Shown: positions 48,606-58,700 of the stretch, in pieces | Numbering within the stretch: position 1 is the stretch's first letter | Layout: each line of letters begins with the position of its first letter | DNA from: Lophius americanus | Lineage: Eukaryota; Chordata; Actinopteri; Lophiiformes; Lophiidae | Assembly: GCA_037951165.1 (NCBI GenBank) | Contig: JBBDHG010000026.1 | Coordinates: forward strand, 4,853,501-4,917,500 | DNA: 64,000 nucleotides | Direction of reading: 5' to 3' | Program-made: the position numbers and the translations under genes | Notes under the pieces: generated by a model | What the model saw: the letters and a program-made list of their open reading frames with translations, nothing else | What the model was told of the DNA's origin: nothing | Database searches by the model: none

Positions 48606-51600
48606 ATGGGTAAGCAGAACAGCAAGCTGCGGCCTGAGGTCCTCAATGACCTGAGAGAGAACACAGAGTTCACCGACCACGAGCTGCAGGAGTGGTACCG
48701 CGGCTTCCTCAAAGACTGCCCCACCGGCCACCTGACAGTGGAGGAGTTCAAGAAGATCTACGCCAACTTCTTCCCCTACGGAGATGCCTCTAAGTTCGCT
48801 GAGCACGTCTTCCGCACATTCGACACCAACGGTGACGCCACAATCGACTTTAGGGAGTTCATCATTGCCTTGAGCGTGACGTCGCGCGGCGGTCTGGAGC
48901 AGAAGCTGCGCTGGGCTTTCAGCATGTACGACCTGGACGGGAACGGTTACATCAGCCGTGCAGAGATGCTGGAGATAGTTCAGGTAAGGACCTGATGACT
49001 CACGCTGGAGAAAAGGTTGTTCTCATGAGCATATGCTGCACCTCTTGAAGCTTACTCTGCCTCAACTGACATGACTTGATAGAGTCACATCTGCTTCGCA
49101 GACAGACTTCAAGATGCAGCTGAGGTTAGAAAGAAGGCTCTTTCAAGCAGGAAGAACATAAAATAAATGATCTGCTGTTACAGAATTTTACCTCTGATGA
49201 TGTAATAGAAAATCTGTCATCAGAAAAAAAAAAATAATAAGATTCCAAATCTATTTCTAGGGTTGGGAATCTCCTTTGACCACACGATACGGTATAATTA
49301 CCATACTTAAGGCACCGTACGATTCTATTTTAATATTTAACATTTTGCAATGTATTACAATAAGATGTATATTTAGTTTAGTCCATTTTGCATATATTAA
49401 AATTCCACAGGAAACAGGTGGAATCAAAGATGACTGATAGTATACTGTGGGCTTATTTAAAACCTCTTTCCAAACAACAGAAAAAAATGCAAGGGATTTA
49501 ATATTCAGAAACATACCATAAATTAAAATATGAATGTTATAAACAGAAAACTTTTTATCGGGTACCGTTCTCTGCCTCTTCATCTCTTTAGCATGTAAGA
49601 ATTGGTTTAAACTGGATCATCAAGCAGACGGACTCAACAACTTAATAATAAATAAAAAATCCTGACAAACTGAACTGCTTGTATCACAGTCTAATCCATC
49701 TTCACTGAAGTTGTGTGGTCGACTGGATTATTACAGAGATGTAGAGCAACTAACATAGAAAATGACGCAACTCATCCAGAAATAGGGATATACGAAAGAG
49801 AAGCTCTTGTTTGGAGGTGTGACACGGCGGCATCTAGCCCTCCGTGAGATAATTAATCTTTATTCCATTCAAATGCTGCATGAACCCACCTGCGTCCAGC
49901 CTGTGATGTCTGTGCGCCACATCCCTTTCCACGCCAACGTCCTGAACGTTACGCTTCAGCACTCTAGGATGGCTGCGTCTGTGAAAAGGAGGTTGCGATG
50001 GCGTTTCACAACGTGGCTCAAGAGTTTTGATTATTAATCAGATAACGAAAGATCAGTTGAAAAGATCAGATAACAAAAGAGTTAGGTTGTCCGTTTGTAG
50101 GTCTCTGCACAGGAAGAAGGTGATGAACCATGTCTTTTTCTTGGCTCGCTCTGAATTAAATAAGTGAGTGTTGTTTGGCTTTTCTAATTCAGCAGAAGTT
50201 GGCAAAGCTGGCGCTGAATGCTTGCTCATGCTTGCTGAATGCTCATGCTTGTGACGTCTCAAAACTCGTATTTGTACTTTTCCCAGGATATTTCATGACA
50301 CTACTCAGTGACTCATTCGCCTGTAATCCAAAAGGTTACGTTTGTTTAAAAAACAGACGGCGCTTATCAGTCAGTATTCTCTGACACTTTGCTGCCCTCT
50401 CCTTGAAAAAAACCCAACTCTTTAGTAACATCTAGTGGACTGGAAAAGAAATAGATTTTATCGTTCAAGTACCAAAAAGTTCAATTCATATATGCAGTAT
50501 ATAGAAATATTGATGTTTTGGCTTTTGGCTCACACTTTTGCTATTTACATAAATCAAACGACTTATTATGTATGGCTGCAAATGTCTACTGGTTTAATTT
50601 AGAGGTGCAATCCGCCGGGATGCCCTGTTCGAAGAACAGTTAAAAGTTGGCGGGAGCTCGGAGCCACAAGCCCTGAAGTCCCTGAACAAAGCCAACATAT
50701 AACATATAATATACTGAAAAATGCTTTCAAAGTTTTACTTTCACTTCGAAATGTCATAAAATTGGTTTAAGAAACTAACAGCGGGGAGGATGACGTTTAT
50801 TCAACAGGTCAGAACACATACACGTAACACATTGCAGACCAGCCTTGTTACTTCCATTGCAAGCCTTCAAAATAATAGCACTTTAAATATATTCATCATT
50901 ATGATCTTTAAACTTTAAAGAAAAAAAATCGCAATCATCCCAAAATCTATCGGCCCGTCAAACCTTCTAAAAATCAATGAATTTCTGTTTTCAGGCTCAG
51001 TTGTTAGAATTTTTTTCCTATCCCAACACGGATACAGTCCCGTTCCCTTTTTTCTTGTCAGCGGGGCTTTATTTATCCTTCCAATATGACGAGCTGAGCA
51101 GCCTGCAGAGCCATATCAATATTGGCTCAGTCGTTTGTGTTTGTGGACACAAATGAATGTTTCAAAAAGGAAAAGCAGGATTGCTTTCGTTGCAGCAGAA
51201 CACTGCATTGAAGCCAAACCGCACCCTTCCCTTTCCTCCAAGCTGCAGACGTTTAGGTGAACCGCGTTGAGTTTTATAAGATGCAGAAAGACAACCAGTC
51301 ACTTCTAGTGAGTAAAGCCAGGACGAGCTTTTTAGTCATCAGAACTCCATCGTCGCTATGTAGCATCAGAAAAAAGGTCAAAGCACTCAGACCCAACATA
51401 TCGGTGGGTTCCATCTTTATAGACCACAAGCCTCACAAATGAATACACACACAACGGTAATAGTTCTTTCCGTCCTTCTCCAGGCCATTTACAAGATGGT
51501 GTCATCGGTGATGAAAATGCCCGAGGATGAATCAACACCAGAGAAAAGGACAGACAAGATCTTTAGGCAGATGGACATTGACAATGATGGTAAGACGTTC

Positions 51601-54600
51601 CTTTATTCTTTTATGTAAATTACTGCAGAAATACTTTTTTTCCAAACAAGGGTAACAAAGTGCTTTAGAACACAAAATAAGATAAAAACGACACACAGTG
51701 AAAAAAATTTGTCAATCTATGAACATTTATTAAACAAGACAAAATAAATATAAAATAAACCATAAAAAATGATTTCAAAAAATTGACAATCAGTCCAGAA
51801 AATGACAAATGAGAAAGTTTGACCAGGACCAAACTGTGATGGCTGGGTAAGAGCATCTCCAGAACTGCAGATTGTGACGAGTGTTCCTGGTCTGCAGTGG
51901 TTAGGACCTACTAAACTGGTCTAAATAGGACAACTAGTGATCTGGGGAGAGGATCATGGACTCGTCCAGGTCCATGTCTCGATGGGTCAGAGGTGCTTTG
52001 GTCATAAAAAAGGGACCTTTACTAATGATATAGTCACTTATGGCTCATCTGTGTATATTAGCTTTTGATACATATATAATGAAAGTGCCGTTATTAAGCT
52101 ACTGACTGAAAACTTCAGCCTCCGCTAACAATTAAACATGACTCAATTAGAATTGGAGTCAATTACAGTTTAACCTCTATACTACAATGACAAATGTATT
52201 GTTTTGGGGCAAAATGTCAAATCAAGACAGCAAAAATATACATAAATGATTAGCTATGACTCATGTGACATTTAAGTGCAATCTCGTTATCCTCATCTGT
52301 CAAGACAGGGCAAATCCTGTGCATGAGTGAACAGAGATTGTGGCAAATCAGCCGATAACCCCCTTCAGAAACTCAGGTGTTGGAGAGAATTTAGTGAGTC
52401 CCTGTTTTATCTCCAGTGAGTAAAACACATGAGCTTACTCTTTGTTGTGACTATGACTCCCCATGTGTTTCTGTGACTGGATAAATAAATGATACGCACT
52501 GTTGACTTCAGATCTGCTATGCACCCGAGTGCATCGCACGCCATCACGCTCAAACACTACACACATACACGCACACGCACACTTAGACTGGATATCATTG
52601 TATCATACCATTCTCTGAAAAATTTAAATGTCTTAAACACTTGTAAGTTTTGACCATTCACCGTGAAATTCTTGGATTTAGTATATTTTCTGATATTCAT
52701 TTTATATATATTTTTCTGGTACCCATCAGAAAATTTGTATAATTCACAGTGCTCATTTTTTGTATTTTTGCATTTTATGTATAATCTCCATTTTTCCTGC
52801 GTAATAGGCTTTTTTGTGAGCGTCTCTCTGTGTCTGTGGCACTGAAAATTATACATAGGGGATCAACGAAGTCCCGTCCAATCCGTCCATCTGTTCATCC
52901 CAATGTCCATCCATCATTTTTTGTCCCGCACAATTGCATCCATCCACCGATCTTTTTCTCGCAAAATTCCATCCATCCATTTTGGTCTCTCACAATTGAA
53001 TTATTCCATCCATCCATCCTTTCATTTTTTCTCTCTCAGTTTCATCCATCCATCATTTTATCTGTCAGAATTTGATTCATCCATCCATCCACCGATATTC
53101 CCATCCACCCATCCGTCTATCAGGTTTTATCTCTCACAATTTCATCCATCAACCATTCATCTGTTCTTGAAACTTACAAAATCCTCCATCCATCGTTTTT
53201 TTTCTGTCAGAATTCCATCCATCCATTCAACCATCCATCTGTCCCATCATCAGTTTTTTTCGTGCAGTTTCATCTTTCCATCCATCCACTAATTTTCCTC
53301 TCACAATTGCCTCCATCCATTTATTTTTTTCATGCATCCATTCTTCAGATTTTGTCTCTATCCTTTTCCATATTCATCTTTTTTTTTGTCTCGCGCATCA
53401 ATCCATCCATTCATCAGTTTTTTTATCTCACAATTCCATCCATCCATCCCTCAATTTCACACTTTCATACATAATAATGATAATTATACATTTAATTTAT
53501 AATGCACTTTACATTTGGATATACATCTCAATGTGCTACAAGGTAAAAAAAGATAAAAGAATCAATAAAAAATATAATAATTATATAAAAATATGGCCAA
53601 AAGCCCATCTGACCCTCAGATGGTCAGGGAGGGCATTCCACAGAGGAGGGGCAGCAGAACAGAAGGCCCGATCACCCATGGTGCTGAGCTTAGTCTGGGG
53701 AAGGATGAGGCGGTATGAGTGGGTAGAACGGAAGGATCGTGTTGAGGTTATTGGGGTGAGTAGTTCAGTATCCATCCATCCCTCAGTTTTCATCTTTCAC
53801 AACATTCTCCATTAGTAGTAATAAGTAGATAAAACACATAAAACAGATATATTGTTACATTCATTTTAATGGATGATATTGATTTTCTTCTTTTTAATAA
53901 TTAAATGAACGCTTGAGGACCAAGGATAGATAGTTTATTAATAAGAAAACGGGCAGGACAGTGGTTAATACTCATAGTAAGAAAATCTGGGTTCAAATCC
54001 AGACCCGGACCCTTCCTGTGTGGTGGGTGCATTTTGTCCCTGTGGTTGTGTGCGTCCCCCGTTGTGTGGGGGGTACTTCCTTCCAGAAACATGCACTTAA
54101 GGTGAATTGGTGACTGTAGTTGTACATGTGAGCGTGAATGGTTGTTTGTCCAGTCCTGTGATGAACTGGTGATTTATCCAGGATGTGCTCCAGCTCTCAC
54201 TTAACGTCTGCTGGGATAGGATCCAGCCCCCCTGCAACATTGAAAGGTCTGATCGGTTCAACTAAAAACAATTACTAATAAATTAGTTACTAAACGTAGG
54301 TATAACTATTTTTTAAACAATATTCGATGTCGATATCAGTCACATGAAATAAATGCGCTTGTTTTCAGTTTAATAATTGTACACATCAGCCACAGCATTA
54401 AACGCTCCCGTCTAAAAAAAAACTGCTGTGATGGAGAAAATGTCTGCAGCGTCATGTTTTTTTCTCTGAAGAAGAATTGAGCTCAGGAGGAACATCAGAC
54501 ACTTTCCTCACACGTTCACTTCCTGCTGACCTTTAATCCTATTTTTGGCTCCACAGGTCGATTGTCTCTGGAGGAGTTCATTAAAGGTGCCAAGAGCGAC

Positions 54601-54654
54601 CCGTCCATCGTCAGACTGCTGCAGTCAGATCAGGGAACCTCCCGTCAGTTCTGA
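48606..54654 (+). CDS. hpcal1: hippocalcin-like protein 1 (VILIP-3 type neuronal calcium sensor), complete CDS in 3 exons
   Basis: Exons 48606-48983, 51484-51589 and 54557-54654 join to 582 nt (193 aa, the usual family length) with GTAAGG and GTAAGA donors and CTCCAG and CCACAG acceptors. The protein is a myristoyl-switch calcium sensor of the visinin-like group, moving to membranes on calcium binding. The N-terminus MGKQNS fits the N-myristoylation pattern. EF-hand 1 is degenerate (KDCPTGHL, as in the family). EF2 is residues 73-84 (DTNGDATIDFRE), EF3 109-120 (DLDGNGYISRAE) and EF4 157-168 (DIDNDGRLSLEE). HPCAL1 rather than HPCA or NCALD fits best: NTEFTDHELQEWY, GHLTVEEF, KRTDKIFRQMD and EFIKGAKSDPS. 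EF2 has Ala at loop position 6 where Gly is the rule. It is convergent with pdia6. Confidence 0.96.
50599..50700 (+). repeat. Repeat shared in inverted orientation with a pdia6 intron
   Basis: It starts TTTAGAGGTGCAATCC and contains GTTAAAAGTTGGCGGGAGCT then CGGAGCCACAAGCCCT. Its reverse complement resembles about 59978-60020 (GTCTTGTGGCTGGCTCTGAG, then CTCCCGCTAGCTTTAAC). Both loci also start with TTTAGAGGTG, a possible hAT-like terminal motif. Confidence 0.5.
50770..50900 (+). repeat. Second copy of the 26398 repeat
   Basis: GTCAGAACACATACACGTAA, a TTACTTCCATTG block and an AATAATAGCACTTTAAATAT-like end parallel 26398-26515. Confidence 0.45.
51815..52062 (+). mobile_element. Internally deleted Tc1/mariner-like element (family A), MITE-like
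   Basis: The left part matches the transposase 5' region of family A (GACCAAACTGTGATGGCTGG; CTGGTCTGCAGTGGTTAGGA; GACAACTAGTGATCTGGGGA). It jumps at about 51960-51975 directly to the 3' end (CCATGTCTCGATGGGTCAGA; AAAAAAGGGACCTTTACTAA) and a terminal sequence TTATGGCTCATCTGTGTA. Loss of the middle leaves about 250 bp. Confidence 0.65.
52875..53470 (+). repeat. Decayed ATCC-based minisatellite
   Basis: About a dozen imperfect units of 30-55 bp, each with a CATCCATCCATC-type block followed by a T-rich spacer and TCTCACAATTCC- or TGTCAGAATTCC-like text. The repeat accounts for the serine/isoleucine/histidine-rich open frames in all plus frames. Confidence 0.85.
53470..53795 (-). pseudogene. LINE ORF2 C-terminal fragment with (TTA)-type tail
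   Basis: The minus strand reads LSTMGDRAFCSAAPPLWNAL followed by PDHLRV, the signature C-terminus of L2/CR1-like reverse transcriptases. Downstream in minus sense, 53521-53470 carries TATCCAAATGTAAAGTGCAT followed by an ATTATCATTATTATG end, the same tail as at 20442 and 26336. The copy is 5'-truncated. Confidence 0.7.
53935..54260 (+). mobile_element. tRNA-derived SINE with RTE-like tail
   Basis: The head has GGACAGTGGTTAATACTC and GGGTTCAAATCC (A and B box remnants), then a body with GGTGAATTGGTGACTGTAGT, GTGATGAACTGGTGATTTAT and GTCTGCTGGGATAGGATCCA. It is the same family as 9775-9942. Confidence 0.65.
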
Positions 54655-55210
54655 GGACAGAGACAATGAGCTATCCCAGCTTTGTGCTGCTCACACAATC
54701 GTCGCTCCCTTCCTCTACAGACAATCCTGTCATTTAAACATCAACACTCCATGTCTTTATGTTCACATTCATGGATCCCTCTATCATTATGGCTCCTCTT
54801 TTGTGGACTATGACGTGTTTTCATTTGAGGTATTCCGCGTTTATGCCTTTCTGCAAGGCTCTCCTCCTGTTTTGATGGTTTTTACTCATTCCTCTTAAGT
54901 CAAGTGCCATATTCTATATTTATACTGACTGGATTATATGCTGGTAAGTATTACCACTCCCATGTACGCTACACCAACAGGAAACTAATTAGTCTTATAT
55001 TTTGAATGGACTTATAACTGTGTTGAAAAGTGCCTCGTTAAAGCTTAAAGTCGGTGTTGCATGCACTTGGTGATCAGAGTTTTACGATATTGTTAACAGT
55101 TCGCGTGAAGAATGAGGAGGTCGTGTTTGTTTTTATTCCGTTTTTATTTTTGTAACAAAAATGTCACTTTCTTTTCACAGAATTGAAATAAAGTCGTGTA
55201 CGAAATATCT
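54655..55210 (+). other. hpcal1 3' UTR and poly(A) signal
   Basis: From the TGA at 54652-54654 to a canonical AATAAA at 55187-55192. Cleavage is expected near 55205-55215. No other signal of equal quality is seen in between. Confidence 0.6.
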
Positions 55211-55718
55211 ACACAGGAAGTCCCAGTGTATCCCATCCTCCATCCCCGACAAACATGATTCAAACCCACCGATACTCACTGATTAAAAAATGGGAAAAAC
55301 AAACGACGGTCACATCAGAGTGAAGAATTAGTTAGACGAGTCCATGTCTTAAAATGGGCGCATGAGGAAGGGAGAGGGGAACGATGCAGAACCTCCTATC
55401 CTCAGCTCAGCTGGCGGCGGTCGTATAAATATGCAGCTTCTAAACTTCAGCAGGTATGTGAGGCAGAGATCACTCAAACACCCCACCCAAACCCAAACCC
55501 ATCCCTCCCCTCCTCCTCCTCCTCCTCCTCCTTCCTGCGCCGCGTTTGACTGACAAAAATATTGTGAGAAACGGCAAGTGTCTCTCATAAGTCTTTTCTG
55601 GAGTATTTCAGTAACTGGGCGACCGGGGCTCCCTTTCGTCCACAGGAGAGGGGAGGCGGGTCGAGACCATACAAGATCCAACCGAAAAAGTATGGTTTAG
55701 ATCCCGTCCCGTTTGAGC
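55115..55718 (-). other. pdia6 3' UTR with predicted poly(A) signals
   Basis: Minus-strand AATAAA hexamers occur at 55148-55143 and 55137-55132, the first ones I see downstream of the pdia6 stop codon. A CT/GA-rich stretch lies at about 55500-55545. Use of these signals would make the pdia6 mRNA overlap the hpcal1 mRNA by up to about 100 nt. Confidence 0.5.
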
Positions 55719-58700
55719 TCATAACTCAGTTTTATCAAACATGTCGTCCAGGTCTATGTCGCTGAGGTCGTACTCCTCTTCCTCAGGAAGCTGTTGACAA
55801 AAAGAGTAAAAAGAAACTTTTAGTTAAGATGCTGATGCAAAATTATTGCCAGTAGGGCTACAGAAAGGTTTTTGTCAGAATTGTTTGCTTTGGAAGACAT
55901 TAAAATTGCAGTCTCTTCCTGATTTAAACAGGTGACAACATGAACTTAAAAGAGTCTGGATTGTTTTCTGGGAAGCACACAAGCTGCAGTATAAAATGTC
56001 TTTGTGCAGGACCAGAGTTCAGTGCTTACACTGAACACACACGAGATTGAAACCCTTGCTGCAGGCCAGAGACTATATTGTCTGAAAATGTCTGCTTATC
56101 CACATTTTGCCTTTACGTCCACGCTCCTACTCACCTGTCCATCTTTGCCATCCCACGCCTCAACAGCGTGAATCTTGGGCATGGCCCCGCCTCCGAATGT
56201 GGCCGTTGAGCCGCGGCCCACAGAAAGCTCCCTGAAGAGAAAACAAGCCATGATGAGATTTGTATTTTGATTCCTGTAATGGGTGGGAAAAAAAAAAAAC
56301 ATTCGATAGCCCTGCCTACCTGAGGAAGTCGTGAATACCCGTCTCGCTGAAAGAGCCCTTAAGGAGAGCAAATTTCATCTTGCGTGTGTTGATGGCGGCC
56401 ATGGCGGGGTAACCAAACCCACCAATGCCCAGAGAGGATTCCAGCTCCATCTGTGCTCCAGCCTCAGTCCAAAGCCATCTGACAGACGGACGGACGGAGG
56501 AAGGGTTGTTAGTCACAGTCATTATTTAACCTGTAAAAACAATTTGTGAACTGTCTTTCATCCTTACCCCCACATCTTCTTCTTGTGCTTCTCTGCCATC
56601 TTCGTCATCACGTCCAGGTAACCGTTTCTACCTGCTGCACCTGAGACAGCACAACAGGAATGTAATGAGTCATAAGTAAAGCTACTTGATTGGCGGATTG
56701 GTGGTTAATATCGTTTCAGCGGTAATGTCTGTTGACAAAACGGACATTTCACCCCATATCCTACATGCATATTTTCTCTGACCTGCAGGGCCATTATCTA
56801 TACAGATTGAAAAGTTTGCCTTCCTGTGAATAAGATGTGTTGCACAAAGACCAAAAAATACAGACTGTCAGACGAAAGTCCAATCAGGCCGCAGCCTGCT
56901 TAACCCAGGAAAAGCTGACTGACTGGAAACTGACTCAAAAGGTTGCTGCACAACTAGTTTGACTTGTTGCCTACAAGATAATAAGGCAAACATAAGTACA
57001 ACCCAGAAATGCATCAACAGGAAATATCGCTATCATGCTCACCCTAGCTCGTGAAAAATCAGACGCCCAAACACATCCCAACACCCAATGGAATGTGTGT
57101 ACGCAAACAAGGACCTTCCAATATGGATTAGACTCACATCTGGCTCCTTTAATACATCTGGAAATCTTAAGGCAGACACTTCTTTAGCTAGAATCTCCAA
57201 AACTCAACTCGCACTAAATCATACCGGACAGATGAAAAGAACTTCAAGTTAAGAGGAAAAATATGGACTCCGTGGTGAAACACCCGCGCTATGTTGTCGT
57301 GCCCACGTGAGCTCACATTTCCCGGTCAGTGTTTGGACACAGTGTATTCCTACGTCCAAATCAGGCGTGTCTGGTCTCACCTGTGTCCAGGATGTGTGGC
57401 AGTACAGCAATGACACACAGCTGGCTGTCCTCACAGATCTGCTTCACGACGTCCTCATTGAGGATCTGAGAGTTACATTTATGACACACACAAACAGTTA
57501 TTAATCTTAATTCACGTCATTTGATATATACAGATAAATACAGCAGAGGCCCACTATGGACTTAACTGATTCAGAAGATTCTGTCCAATTAATTTAACAG
57601 GTACGTTATTGTGCAGCAATTCTGTAAAGCAAAGCAATTTCTTTCGGCTCTTTCCCTTTTCAGGGGTTGCCACAGCAGTTAGTCTTATTCTACCCGGTGA
57701 TTTTTAACTCAGATGCCCTTCCTGAGACAAACCTCCCATTATCCGAACTTGGGACCGGTACTAGATGAAGCTGGATAGGCTGGTAGCACTTAGGGCCTTT
57801 CCTAAGAGTCCAAACTGGATTTCTGCCACGCCCTCTTTTGACTGGGATTCAAACCCCAGTCTCCCGCTCCAAAGTCAGTGGTGTAACCCACTGAGCAATT
57901 CTATACTTAACCGTTAAATATCCACGATCCAGTCATAACAAGGTCCTTAGTGCAACAGGCCTGTAAACCAACATTACATGAAGGTGTGATGTAAATGGAA
58001 TTGTGCGCTCACCTCCAGCAGCTCAGGAGGAGGGGCGTTGTCAGAGAACAGATCCAAAGCCTTCTCGATGATGTCACCACTGGAGCGGCCTCCCTGATAG
58101 TCCTCGGGTTCCTCGCCTTTACGGAAAATCTTGATGGTGGGAAATCCTCGGATCTACAAACACAACACAAATATTCTTTCAGCTTTTAGAACAATTCCTT
58201 TCGATTGGTTACATATTGACATCCCATTGTGAATTCCGTCATTACATAAAATATGAAATCTGGACGACTTTTAGAGGCTGCACACAAAACTCTTAGGCTG
58301 TTGTGTATGCACTGCCTGCATAAACTGAAATGTAATTAGATTCAGCATTTTACATGCGAGCTCCAATCCTACAATTTAACTGCACAGTAAAGAGGCTTCA
58401 GACACATCCAAAGCTGCAGACTTTTTAAAATATAACAGTATAAAAGAGCAAGAAACAAAGACTAAGAGGAGGAGGATTTATGATTATGCCATTTTGATTC
58501 AAAGTAGGATTCTCTGAGGCAAAGTGGACCTGATTTAATTTGTAGTCAGTACTGACAACATAAGTTTCAAAGCCCGGTTTGAACAAGAACAGACAGATTG
58601 TACTAAAAGGCTGCAGAGGCTTTAATTTAATATTTAATTCCAGTGAGAAAGCTTCCAGATTCAACCAGAGACCCTGACAAAACGGTAATTTCATGTTGGA

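Larger units (their letters stand above)
48984..51483. other. hpcal1 intron between coding exons 1 and 2
   Basis: 2.5 kb. It holds a possible decayed DNA element at about 49257-49575 (GGTTGGGAATC-like start), a repeat at 50599-50700 related in inverted orientation to 59887-60045, and a copy of the 26398 repeat at 50770-50900. Confidence 0.55.
51590..54556. other. hpcal1 intron between coding exons 2 and 3
   Basis: About 3 kb, occupied largely by a deleted Tc1-like element (51815-52062), a tetranucleotide-derived minisatellite (52875-53470), a LINE end (53470-53795) and a SINE (53935-54260). Confidence 0.7.

Noticed and set aside
48314..48613. 99-codon open frame overlapping the hpcal1 start as a separate gene
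   Set aside because: It lies in the presumed hpcal1 5' UTR or intron and its end is out of frame with a certain start codon. At most an upstream open frame.
53262..53474. Open frames in the ATCC repeat as coding
   Set aside because: Periodic repeat sequence is open in several frames at once and encodes only Ser-Ile-His-Pro repeats.
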